Shown here one piece after another: positions 47,612 to 55,755 of a stretch of DNA of 64,000 nt. The notes under the pieces are model-generated. The model did no database searches. It worked only from the letters and a program-made list of their open reading frames with translations, and had not been told where the DNA came from. Position numbers and translations under genes: made by a program. The stretch is from HGM11368 sp051883395 (GTDB taxonomy: Bacteria; Bacillota; Clostridia; Christensenellales; UBA3700): assembly GCA_051883395.1 (NCBI GenBank), contig JBJETQ010000022.1:10913-74912 (forward strand), read 5' to 3'. Within the stretch, counting starts at the first letter, position 1; each line of letters opens with the position of its first letter.

Positions 47612-49360
47612 ATGAAAACCGCTTATGATATAGGGGTTATTCCTCACAGCGAGCATCCGTTTCCGCAATGCAAGCGCAAAGCAATGCAATGTCTCAACGG
47701 ACAATGGGACTTGCAGAGAATGAGAAGCAACGCCAGTGTGGATAATTATAAAATAATCGTTCCGTTCTCTCCCGAATCAGTCAACAGCGGGATAGGCGGA
47801 GATTTTGTGCTTGCTCCCGATGAAACCTTGATTTATAGCAGAGATTTTGTTGTCGAAAAGGATATGTTGGCAGGCAGGACGGTATTGCATTTTGGCGCTG
47901 TTGACAGCGAGTGCAGAGTTGTTGTCAACGGAGTGGACGTCGGGGGACACGTCGGCGGATACACGCCTTTTTGTCTTGACTGCACATCGGCTATCAGGGA
48001 AGGAATAAACAATATTGTGGTTCAGGTGTCCGACAGCGCAATAGTCGACGGTGGGGCAAAAGGTAAACAAAATTATAAAAGCGGCGGCATATGGTACACT
48101 CCGCAGAGCGGAATATGGCAGTCGGTATGGCTGGAAGCGATGCCTTGCACTTATATAAGAGATTTAAAAATCAAAACCGACGCTCTGTCAAAAGTCGTCG
48201 ATATTCAGGCATATTCGGACGGAGAAGAAATGACGCTGGAAGTGTCTGACAATGGTAAAATAATTGCAAAAACGAGCTTTGTGGACAAAGTCAGATTGCA
48301 ATATGATTTTGAATTGTGGTCGCCGGAAAATCCCAAGCTTTACGATATTGTTATCACCAACGAGAGCGGCGACAGAATAGAGTCTTATTTCGGGGTGCGC
48401 AGTTGGGGTATTGCAAAGGACAATAACGGGATAAAAAGACTTACTCTCAACGGGCAACCATACTTTTTCAACGGCTTGCTTGACCAGGGCTACTGGTGCG
48501 ACGGCATGCTCACGCCGCCAAGCGACAAGGCTATGACAGACGAATTGGAGCTGGTCAAAGCTATGGGGTTCAACACCTTGCGCAAACATATCAAAATCGA
48601 GCCGATGAGATGGTATTATCATTGCGACAGACTGGGGATAGCCGTGTGGCAGGACTTTGTCAACGGCGGTGGCGATTATAAGTTTACGCACGTGGGATTG
48701 CTTCCTTTTTTGGGTATCAATCACAGCGACGAAGATTATAAATATTTTGGCAGACAAAACGCAGACAAAAGACAGGAATTTATCGACAATGCCAAGGAGA
48801 CTGTCAACAGTCTTTACAACGCTACGTGTATTGCCGTATGGACGCCCTTCAACGAAGGCTGGGGACAGTTCGATTCCGCAAAGATAAGTCGCTGGTTGGA
48901 GAGTATAGACGACGGCAGAATAGTCGACAGCGTGAGCGGCTGGTACGATCAGGGCGTAGGAAAGACCAATCTTAGAAGTATGCACACCTATTTTACGCCG
49001 CTCAAAGTGCCAAAGGACGAAAGACCTGTTGTGCTGAGTGAATTCGGCGGTTATTCGCTAAAAGTCGACGGGCACGTTTTTAATGCCGACAGACAATTTG
49101 GTTACAGGCGCTATTCCAGCCGACAAAAATTGTCCGATGCAATAGAAAAATTATATCTTGACAAGGTTCTGCCTTTGATTAAAAAGGGACTTTGCGCTTG
49201 TATCTATACGCAGGTGAGCGACGTGGAAGAAGAAATAAACGGTCTTGTTACTTATGACAGACGAGTAGTCAAAATAGCAGTTGACAAAATGAGACAAATA
49301 AACGACAAAATAAGAGAAGAAGCTCGCAAAGTTGCTAAAAAAACCGATACGTGTCAATAA
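47612..49360 (+). CDS. Glycoside hydrolase family 2 enzyme
   Basis: A 582-residue GH2 glycosidase (beta-galactosidase, glucuronidase or mannosidase type). Domains in order: sugar-binding jelly roll (about 1-180, with RDFVVEKDMLAGRTVLHFGA), Ig-like middle (180-265), and the TIM barrel with acid/base Glu in AVWTPFNEGWG and nucleophile Glu in VLSEFGGYS. It lacks a signal peptide, so it acts inside the cell on imported oligosaccharides. Shorter than beta-galactosidases; the exact sugar is open. AAGGGG ribosome site. Confidence 0.9.
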   Translation: MKTAYDIGVIPHSEHPFPQCKRKAMQCLNGQWDLQRMRSNASVDNYKIIVPFSPESVNSGIGGDFVLAPDETLIYSRDFVVEKDMLAGRTVLHFGAVDSECRVVVNGVDVGGHVGGYTPFCLDCTSAIREGINNIVVQVSDSAIVDGGAKGKQNYKSGGIWYTPQSGIWQSVWLEAMPCTYIRDLKIKTDALSKVVDIQAYSDGEEMTLEVSDNGKIIAKTSFVDKVRLQYDFELWSPENPKLYDIVITNESGDRIESYFGVRSWGIAKDNNGIKRLTLNGQPYFFNGLLDQGYWCDGMLTPPSDKAMTDELELVKAMGFNTLRKHIKIEPMRWYYHCDRLGIAVWQDFVNGGGDYKFTHVGLLPFLGINHSDEDYKYFGRQNADKRQEFIDNAKETVNSLYNATCIAVWTPFNEGWGQFDSAKISRWLESIDDGRIVDSVSGWYDQGVGKTNLRSMHTYFTPLKVPKDERPVVLSEFGGYSLKVDGHVFNADRQFGYRRYSSRQKLSDAIEKLYLDKVLPLIKKGLCACIYTQVSDVEEEINGLVTYDRRVVKIAVDKMRQINDKIREEARKVAKKTDTCQ

Positions 49361-49476
49361 AAAGCCTTGTCGGGTGCAACAGAAAAAACAATTTAATCTG
49401 ACAAAAAGCAGACAAAAGCGTATAAAACGAATATCAATCGATATCTTATATTGACAGAAGTCAAAGGAGATAATAT

Positions 49477-50097
49477 ATGAACATAATTACGATAGGCAGG
49501 GAATTCGGCTCAGGCGGCAGAGAACTGGGAGAAAAACTGGCGGAGCTGCTAAGCTACGACTATTATGACAGCCGTATAATTACGGCGATAGCGGACAACA
49601 AGGGGTTGAGCGCAGATTACGTAGAAAAGACTTTGGATAATTATTCGTCAGGCAACGTAACTTTTGCCTTTGCCAGCACTTTCAGTATGTCGGGTGCGGG
49701 AGATTTCAACAATATCGATTTGTTGGTGGAACAGGCCAAGGTGGTCAAAGCTCTGGCAGAAAAGGGCAGAGACATGGTGATTGTAGGCAGAAACGCCGAC
49801 GTATATCTTGCAGAGTATCAACCTATCAATATCTTTGTATGCGCCGATATGTCCGCTAAGTTGGAGCGGTGCCGACAGAGAGCCAAGCAAGGAGAAAATC
49901 TGAGCGACAGACAGTTGGCAAGAAAAATCAAGTCAATCGACAAAAACAGAAAAAGAATGAGAGAATTTGTGGGTGGTAACGGCTGGGGCGACCCGCACAA
50001 TTACAATCTTACGGTCAACACCACGTGCAGAAATCCAAAGGAGTTGGCAAAGACCGTGGCAATCTACGTCAGAAACGAGATTGATACAAAGAGATGA
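49477..50097 (+). CDS. Cytidylate kinase-like protein
   Basis: A 206-residue P-loop kinase of the cytidylate kinase-like family common in Clostridia. The start ITIGREFGSGGRELGEKLAE replaces the usual GKS/T of the P-loop with GGRE, which is normal for this family. DMVIVGRNADVYLA and an R-rich lid (RCRQRAKQG, RKRMREFVGG) follow. It is not the housekeeping Cmk; its substrate is unknown. AAAGGAG precedes the start. Confidence 0.88.
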   Translation: MNIITIGREFGSGGRELGEKLAELLSYDYYDSRIITAIADNKGLSADYVEKTLDNYSSGNVTFAFASTFSMSGAGDFNNIDLLVEQAKVVKALAEKGRDMVIVGRNADVYLAEYQPINIFVCADMSAKLERCRQRAKQGENLSDRQLARKIKSIDKNRKRMREFVGGNGWGDPHNYNLTVNTTCRNPKELAKTVAIYVRNEIDTKR

Positions 50098-50128
50098 TGC
50101 CACTCTGACCAAATTGATAGTATAGCGT

Positions 50129-50157
50129 TTTACTTTGTTATAAAAACGATATATAAT
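50129..50157 (+). promoter_or_regulatory. Promoter of the flavodiiron/repair operon
   Basis: TTTACT (50129-50134), 17-bp spacer, TATAAT (50152-50157), 30 bp before the start. Confidence 0.78.
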
Positions 50158-50186
50158 TATGTATATACAATCGTTGAGGTGTATTT

Positions 50187-51392
50187 ATGATAAAACAAGC
50201 GATAAGCAAAGACGTTTTTTACGTAGGAGCAAGCGACAGAAGAATAAAGTTGTTCGAAAATATATATCCGATTGACAGGGGTGTAAGCTACAACAGTTAT
50301 CTTGTAGCAGGTCAGAAGACGGCGCTGATAGACAGCGTTGACGACGCCGTGGGCAAAACTTTTATCCGCAAGGTCAAGGACGCCCTTGGCGACAGAAAAC
50401 TGGATTATTTTATCGTCAACCATATGGAACCCGACCATTGCGCTTGTATACAGGACGTCATGTCAACTTTTGACGACGCAAAACTAGTAACCAACAACAA
50501 GGCGGCCATGATGATAGAAGAATATTTTGGCAACGATTGGGCGGACAGACGCATCATTGTCAAGGAAAACGATATTCTCGATCTCGGTAATCATCAGCTC
50601 AAATTTGTTTTTGCGCCCATGGTTCATTGGCCGGAAGTTATGATGACGTACGATATTACGACGGCGACGCTGTTTTCCGCAGACGCATTCGGAAGCTTCG
50701 GCGCTCTCAGCGGCAACGTTTTTGCCGATATGACGTATAAGGGCGACGAGTGGCAGGACGAGATGCGAAGATATTATACCAATATCGTAGGCAAGTACGG
50801 AGTGCAGGTCAAAAATGCGCTTGCAAAACTGTCGGGCGTGGAAATCAGGATGATTGCACCGCTCCACGGTCCCGTATGGAGAAAGGATATAGACAAATTA
50901 ATCGACAAATACAGCAAGTGGAGTAGTTATCAATGGGAAGATAAAGAAGTCGTGATAATATACGGCTCTATATACGGACACACAGCGGCAGCTGCCGATA
51001 TGCTTGCCGCCGAGCTGGACAATCTCGGCGTGGGTAAGGTCAGAATTTACGACGCTTCCAACGTGGACGTATCCTATCTTGTTGCCGAGAGTTTCAGATG
51101 TTCGCATATCGTAATAGCTTCGGCAACGTATAATGCGGCAATATTTACACCTATCGAGAGATATTTGTCCGAGATTGTTTCACACAACCTTCAAAACAGG
51201 ACGATAGGCATTATCGAAAACGGCACTTGGTCGGCAATAAGCGGTTCTTTGATAGTCAAAGAAACGGAAAATATGAAAAATATCACTTTGTTGGGCAACA
51301 AGGTTTCTGTCAAAGCTGCGGTAAAAGAAGACAACGTAGAAGCCGTCAGAGCTATGGCGCAAGAAATATGCGAGAGCTTGAAACAAATATAA
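50187..51392 (+). CDS. A-type flavodiiron protein (oxygen/NO reductase)
   Basis: A 401-residue FprA-type enzyme that reduces oxygen to water or NO to N2O. The N-terminal lactamase-like domain has diiron ligands in VNHMEPDHCACI (H-x-E-x-D-H), FAPMVHWPEVMM, FSADAFGSFG and APLHGPVWR. The C-terminal flavodoxin domain starts at IIYGSIYGHTAAAADM. Cytosolic defence of an anaerobe; electrons come from rubredoxin-type donors such as the fusion protein at 26624. The next gene starts inside its end. Confidence 0.96.
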   Translation: MIKQAISKDVFYVGASDRRIKLFENIYPIDRGVSYNSYLVAGQKTALIDSVDDAVGKTFIRKVKDALGDRKLDYFIVNHMEPDHCACIQDVMSTFDDAKLVTNNKAAMMIEEYFGNDWADRRIIVKENDILDLGNHQLKFVFAPMVHWPEVMMTYDITTATLFSADAFGSFGALSGNVFADMTYKGDEWQDEMRRYYTNIVGKYGVQVKNALAKLSGVEIRMIAPLHGPVWRKDIDKLIDKYSKWSSYQWEDKEVVIIYGSIYGHTAAAADMLAAELDNLGVGKVRIYDASNVDVSYLVAESFRCSHIVIASATYNAAIFTPIERYLSEIVSHNLQNRTIGIIENGTWSAISGSLIVKETENMKNITLLGNKVSVKAAVKEDNVEAVRAMAQEICESLKQI

Positions 51393-52060
51393 AAGAACAA
51401 TTACAGAATAAGGCGGAACAGGAATACCGCCTTTTTTCGCTGAAACTCACGCCTACGAATTATGAGATTTTAGGCGTGAGAATGCCATACCAAAAACTAA
51501 TTGCGAGAGAGATAACAAAATGCAAAAATTTTGAACAGTATCTCGCCCACGCTGCTCCGACGAGCTTTGAAGAACTCAACGTTTACGGATTTGCGATTGC
51601 ATACGCCAAAGTATACGACTGCGACAAAAAGCTTCTTATGGGGAGATATTTTTCCTTGACAGATAATTGGGCAAGCGTAGACAGTATAGTGTGCGCATGC
51701 AAGTTTGTTGCTAAAAAACCCGATACATATTACGATTTTGTCAAAAAACTCGTGTCTGACGACAAGACCTTCGTCTGTCGTGCAGGCATTGTGCTTATGA
51801 TGACTTATTATCTCACGGACGGCTACGTCGACGACGTACTTGCAACCATTCGGGATGTAAAATCTGACCAATATTATGTAGAGACGGCAAAGGCATGGCT
51901 TGTCGCCACCGCACTTGCAAAATACTGGGATAAAACAATCAACCTGCTTGAAGCACGGTTGTTGGATAAAGCGACACACAACAGAGCTATTGTCAAGGCT
52001 AGCGAGTCTTACCGAATTATACCCGAACAAAAAACGCATCTCAAAGGATTGAAAAGATGA
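51368..52060 (+). CDS. DNA alkylation repair (AlkD-like HEAT repeat) protein
   Basis: A 230-residue all-helical protein. Start ATG 51368 lies inside the flavodiiron gene (25-nt overlap), giving a sensible N-terminus before FSLKLTPTNYEILGVRMPYQ, the family hallmark; the longer in-frame start is only antisense-quality sequence. FVCRAGIVLMMTYYL and YYVETAKAWLVATALAKYWD match AlkC/AlkD-type HEAT repeats with the DNA-facing Trp. It removes alkylated bases such as 7-methylguanine without base flipping, as known for AlkD. Followed by a second glycosylase (ATGA overlap). Confidence 0.9.
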   Translation: MRELETNIKEQLQNKAEQEYRLFSLKLTPTNYEILGVRMPYQKLIAREITKCKNFEQYLAHAAPTSFEELNVYGFAIAYAKVYDCDKKLLMGRYFSLTDNWASVDSIVCACKFVAKKPDTYYDFVKKLVSDDKTFVCRAGIVLMMTYYLTDGYVDDVLATIRDVKSDQYYVETAKAWLVATALAKYWDKTINLLEARLLDKATHNRAIVKASESYRIIPEQKTHLKGLKR

Positions 52061-52572
52061 AAACTTGTACAATCAGAAAAATTACGCATCCCTTTGCCCC
52101 GATAATCGATTGCAACAGCAAAGTGCTTGTTTTGGGTAGCGTTCCGTCAGTAAAGTCTGTGGAACAGGGGTTTTATTACATGAACAAGTACAACAGATTC
52201 TGGAAAATCATGTCGGACATTTTGGGTGTGGATATGGAGAGTATGGACAGCGGTGCAAAAACCGCTACTTTGCTCGACGCAGGTATAGCGTTGTACGACA
52301 GCGTTTATAAATGTGAAATATCGGGCAGCAAGGATAGTACCGTCAAAGTCGTGGAAGCGACCAATCTCGATATTCTTACGCAAGGCAGCAATATACAGAT
52401 AGTGCTGTGCAACGGCAGATTGAGTTATGATACTGCCGTCAGATACAACCCTAAGTGGAAAGACAAATTCGTACTAATGCCTTCCACCAGTCCTGCCAAT
52501 GCTGCGATAAGCAGAGAAAAACTGAGAGAGATATGGGCAAAGGAATTGGAAAAATATATAATTTGCCAATAA
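52057..52572 (+). CDS. Hypoxanthine (deoxyinosine)-DNA glycosylase, UDG superfamily
   Basis: A 171-residue member of the MUG-like branch of uracil-DNA glycosylases. Motif 1 is VLGSVPSVKSVEQGFYYMNK, NRFWKIMSDILG is typical, and motif 2 is LMPSTSPANA. The lack of the Asp or Asn of Ung-type motif 1 fits enzymes acting on deaminated adenine. It overlaps the AlkD-like gene by 4 nt, making a small base-excision unit under the flavodiiron promoter, which would link oxidative or nitrosative stress with repair of deaminated and alkylated DNA. Confidence 0.9.
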   Translation: MKTCTIRKITHPFAPIIDCNSKVLVLGSVPSVKSVEQGFYYMNKYNRFWKIMSDILGVDMESMDSGAKTATLLDAGIALYDSVYKCEISGSKDSTVKVVEATNLDILTQGSNIQIVLCNGRLSYDTAVRYNPKWKDKFVLMPSTSPANAAISREKLREIWAKELEKYIICQ

Positions 52573-52729
52573 AAATATAAAGCTTTGCAGACGGAATTTT
52601 TTATCGTCGGTTTCCGATAAATAAAATTTATATAAAATCTATATAAAATCTGTGATTTTGTACGCAAATTCAATAGCCAAAAATAGAAAAAAGTGCTATC
52701 ATATACTCAAATATCAGAGGTGAAAAAAT

Positions 52730-54010
52730 ATGGAAGCATTTATCAATTTTATCAAAGAGAACCTGGTGATTTGCTGCATAGTAGTAGCAGTCGTCGTATT
52801 GCTTATCGTTGTGCTTGCCGCATTGAGTGCAAAAAAGAAAAATGCAAAGAAAGCAAACCTTGAAAAATCTCAACAAGAAGCACAGCCTGTCAGCGATGAA
52901 CAGAGCCAACAAGCGGTGGAAACGGTCGAAGTTCAGACCGTAGAGCAACAGGAGAGTGCATCGGTTGACGAGAAACAGGCAGAGCCACAACAGGAAGTGC
53001 AGGAAGAAAAAGAAGCTCAATCGGACGAACAAGCAGTCGAAGCAGTCGTTGAAGCCGAGCCACAGGCAGAAGAAGTAGTAGAACAAACTGCCGACGAAGC
53101 GCAGGAAGAAAGCGTTGAGACTCAGGTAGTCGAAGAAAAACAGGAAGATAAGACGAGCGAGCAGAGCGTAGAACAGGCAGAAGAAAAACAAGAGCCTGTT
53201 GCAAAGCCAAAGAAAGCGCCTGCCAAAAAGGCGGACGTTGCAGCGTCAGCAGAAGAAAAACCTACCAAGAAAAAGGGTGCCGTGGGCAAATGGCAAGTTT
53301 ATCAAAAGAGCGACGACGAGTTTGTTGCGCATCTGCTTGCCAACAACGGTACCGTATTGCTTACCAGCGAGACGTATTCTACCGCAAAGGGCGTAATGAG
53401 CGGTATCGAAACCATCAAGAAAAACGTTGATTTGGGCAAGTTTGAAGTGCATTGCGACAAAAAGGGCAATTATTATTACAAACTCAAAAGCTCAGCCAAC
53501 AGATTGCTCTGCGTGGGCGAAGTATATAGTTCTAAGGTCAGCTGCGAGAGTTCGATAGAATCTGTCAAGAAATTCGCACAGAGCGCAATTCTGGTAGAAG
53601 ACGTAATCGAAGACAAGACAGTTATCAAGTATGAGCCAACCGGCGAGATTGCTGTTGCCAAAAAAGGATATACCGGCAAATGGACTGTTGAAGAAGTAGA
53701 CGAGATGTATCTTGCCAACCTTTGGGCTTCCAACGGCGAGTTGTTGCTTGTAACCGAATCTTACAGCACCGAAGCCGCTGCAAAATCGGCAATGGAAAAC
53801 ATCAAGAAAAATGCTCTTGCCAACAACTTTATCATCGATAGGGATAAGACGGGCAGATATTATTACAAGCTGAGAAATACGCAAAAGTCAATTCTTTGCG
53901 TAGGCGAAACCTATGACAGCGTCGATCGTTGCATAAGCGCAATAGAATCTGTCAAAAAGTTCTGCAACAGCGCAAAACTTGTTGAAAAGCAAGCGGAAGA
54001 CAAAGAATAA
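52730..54010 (+). CDS. Membrane-anchored protein with two DUF1508 (YegP) domains
   Basis: A 426-residue protein: an N-terminal transmembrane helix (NLVICCIVVAVVVLLIVVLA), a 140-residue Glu/Gln/Val-rich low-complexity linker, a Lys/Ala/Pro-rich segment (KPKKAPAKK), then two YegP-like DUF1508 domains (GKWQVYQKSDDEFVAHLLAN and GKWTVEEVDEMYLANLWASN), each with internal SYSTEAAAKSAMENIKKNA-type repeats. YegP folds are small alpha/beta units of unknown role. The acidic linker probably spans the cell wall or nucleoid-facing space. AGAGGTG precedes the start. Confidence 0.85.
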   Translation: MEAFINFIKENLVICCIVVAVVVLLIVVLAALSAKKKNAKKANLEKSQQEAQPVSDEQSQQAVETVEVQTVEQQESASVDEKQAEPQQEVQEEKEAQSDEQAVEAVVEAEPQAEEVVEQTADEAQEESVETQVVEEKQEDKTSEQSVEQAEEKQEPVAKPKKAPAKKADVAASAEEKPTKKKGAVGKWQVYQKSDDEFVAHLLANNGTVLLTSETYSTAKGVMSGIETIKKNVDLGKFEVHCDKKGNYYYKLKSSANRLLCVGEVYSSKVSCESSIESVKKFAQSAILVEDVIEDKTVIKYEPTGEIAVAKKGYTGKWTVEEVDEMYLANLWASNGELLLVTESYSTEAAAKSAMENIKKNALANNFIIDRDKTGRYYYKLRNTQKSILCVGETYDSVDRCISAIESVKKFCNSAKLVEKQAEDKE

Positions 54011-54034
54011 AAGTCAAAATCGACAAAACTTACG

Positions 54035-54061
54035 GTAGCGGCAGATTGCCGCTACTTTTTT
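54035..54061 (+). terminator. Rho-independent terminator
   Basis: GTAGCGGCA (54035-54043) pairs with TGCCGCTAC (54047-54055), then TTTTTT. Confidence 0.94.
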
Positions 54062-54091
54062 ACCCAAGATTATATTTCCAATATTTGTGTG

Positions 54092-54120
54092 TTGCATACT
54101 CTCAGACCATAAGTTAAAAT
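54092..54120 (+). promoter_or_regulatory. Promoter of the NlpC/P60 gene
   Basis: TTGCAT (54092-54097), 17-bp spacer, TAAAAT (54115-54120), 32 bp before the start. Confidence 0.7.
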
Positions 54121-54152
54121 CAACTTAACTGACGACACAATGAGGAGAAAGG

Positions 54153-54983
54153 ATGAGAAGATTAATTTTAGTAGGAGTTTTGTTGATTTACATATTGGTT
54201 GCGACGATGGGTTGCGCCGCAGATACAAAAAACGAAATATCTGACGAGTTTATCCCGTCTGACGTCGAAGAAGCAACGGGCGAGCAGGAGCAAGTACCAC
54301 AGCAGCCTTCCGAAGAAGAAACAGAAGAAGAACAGGAGACTGCTCCGCAGGTCAGATATGACGTGCTTGTTATGTCAACCGTCAACAATCTTAACGTAAG
54401 GTCGGGCAAAGGCAGCGCATATTCGGTATTGGGAAGCATCAACAGCAAGGATATGCTGGAATACGTTGCCACCGAAGGCAGCTGGTACAAGGTAAGATAT
54501 AAGATGGGATATGGATACGTATCGTCTGCTTACAGTCAGCTCAAATATATGAAAATGAGCGACAATCAGCAGGTAGAAGACGTCTTGCACGTCGCAAAGG
54601 GGCTTATGGGGTTTCCTTACGTCTGGGGAGCGCAGAGATACCATTGGGGCAACGGAATTCTCAATTACAACTTTGTGCAAGGGCAGTTCGATTGCTCGTC
54701 GTTGGTTCAATACGTATTTTACATAGGAGCCGGCGTGATACTGGACGTCAACACCCGTACCCAGGTCTATCAGGGACGTACCGTTTCCGAATTGGAAAGG
54801 GGAGACGTTATGTTCTTTACCAATGCCGACAGAGTGGGGTTGAGCGGTCTGGAACGAGTGGGACACGTAGCGATATATCTGGGTGATAATTATATTCTGC
54901 ATACCGCCAGCGATTATGCCGTCATCGAGCCTATCAGTTCTTTGAGATGGTCATACTTTATTGTTGGCAAAAGAATGATATGA
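54153..54983 (+). CDS. SH3b-NlpC/P60 cell-wall peptidase, lipoprotein
   Basis: A 276-residue exported lipoprotein (signal ending ATMGC) with an acidic linker rich in Glu and Gln. A bacterial SH3 domain (about 68-130: NNLNVRSGKGSAYSVLGSI, GSWYKVRYKMGYGYVSS) binds wall peptide. The NlpC/P60 domain has the catalytic Cys in GQFDCSSLVQYVF, His in RVGHVAIYLGD and a third residue near ILHTASDYAV. It cleaves peptidoglycan stem peptides. A 15-residue insertion before the Cys (RYHWGNGILNYNFV) is unusual. Strong AGGAGAAAGG site. Confidence 0.93.
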   Translation: MRRLILVGVLLIYILVATMGCAADTKNEISDEFIPSDVEEATGEQEQVPQQPSEEETEEEQETAPQVRYDVLVMSTVNNLNVRSGKGSAYSVLGSINSKDMLEYVATEGSWYKVRYKMGYGYVSSAYSQLKYMKMSDNQQVEDVLHVAKGLMGFPYVWGAQRYHWGNGILNYNFVQGQFDCSSLVQYVFYIGAGVILDVNTRTQVYQGRTVSELERGDVMFFTNADRVGLSGLERVGHVAIYLGDNYILHTASDYAVIEPISSLRWSYFIVGKRMI

Positions 54984-54984
54984 C

Positions 54985-55013
54985 TTTACATTGATAAAAA
55001 TTAAATATATAAT
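54985..55013 (+). promoter_or_regulatory. Promoter of thiN, predicted leaderless
   Basis: TTTACA (54985-54990), 17-bp spacer, TATAAT (55008-55013). The expected +1, seven bases after the -10 box, is the A of the thiN ATG at 55020, and no Shine-Dalgarno sequence precedes it. Confidence 0.72.
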
Positions 55014-55019
55014 TATTAT

Positions 55020-55619
55020 ATGAAATGTATTTGCGTCGGGGCGGGCGAAAGACCTACGGGGACTATTCCGAAAGATAAGGACGATTTTCTTATTGCAGTA
55101 GACGGCGGCTATAATTATATAGCCCCCGACTGCATTGATATGGCGGTGGGAGATTTTGATTCTTTGGGTTATATGCCCGACGTAGATAACGTAATCAAAC
55201 TGGAAGAAAGAAAAAATTATACGGATATGTGGGTTGCGTGTCAGAAGGGATACGAGCTAGGTTACAGGACGTTTGTTCTTTACGGTGCAACAGGCGGAAG
55301 ATTCGACCACACCGTTGCCAACGTTCAACTGGCGACGCATCTTGCAAAAAAGCATTGTCAAGTGGTAATCGCAAGCGTGGACAACACCATATACGTAACG
55401 GCAGATACTGTAGAAATCAAAAATTGTGTCGGCAGTACGGCATCTGTTTTTTCGCCTGACAGAACGGTGGTTGACCTTGACGGTTTCGATTATAACGGCA
55501 GCGACTTGGTATTGACCAACGATTTTCCGCTGGGCGTGAGCAATAAGATTATCGACGATTGCGCCGTTGTCCGGGTGAAAGAAGGCGTAGCGGTAATAAT
55601 TGTCGGATTAGAAAAATAA
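55020..55619 (+). CDS. thiN: Thiamine pyrophosphokinase
   Basis: A 199-residue enzyme transferring pyrophosphate from ATP to thiamine to make the cofactor. Motifs: IAVDGGYNYIA, AVGDFDSLG, NYTDMWVA and GATGGRFDHTVANVQLA, followed by a beta-sandwich with NDFPLGVSNK. There is no ribosome binding site; the promoter places the transcript start at the ATG. In many Firmicutes thiN follows rpe/rsgA; here it stands between envelope genes. Confidence 0.94.
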   Translation: MKCICVGAGERPTGTIPKDKDDFLIAVDGGYNYIAPDCIDMAVGDFDSLGYMPDVDNVIKLEERKNYTDMWVACQKGYELGYRTFVLYGATGGRFDHTVANVQLATHLAKKHCQVVIASVDNTIYVTADTVEIKNCVGSTASVFSPDRTVVDLDGFDYNGSDLVLTNDFPLGVSNKIIDDCAVVRVKEGVAVIIVGLEK

Positions 55620-55683
55620 AGGTCTCAAAAAACGCATTTTTATTCAAAAATTGAGATATGGTTTGACTTTTTTAAAAAAACCA

Positions 55684-55712
55684 TTTACAAATGTTTCGTT
55701 TTGTATTATAAT
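55684..55712 (+). promoter_or_regulatory. Promoter of the 812-residue membrane protein gene
   Basis: TTTACA (55684-55689), 17-bp spacer, TATAAT (55707-55712), 43 bp before the start. Confidence 0.8.
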
Positions 55713-55755
55713 TTTTTATATTATAAGGTTTTGTAACAATCAATGGGGGTTATCT

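Noticed and set aside
49452..49457. TTGACA as a -35 box for the cytidylate kinase-like gene
   Set aside because: It is only about 20 bp before the ATG and overlaps the space needed for the -10 box and ribosome site.
52880..53230. The Glu/Gln-rich repeats of the DUF1508 protein as a mobile repeat element
   Set aside because: The DNA is degenerate and keeps only the amino-acid bias; it is a low-complexity protein linker.
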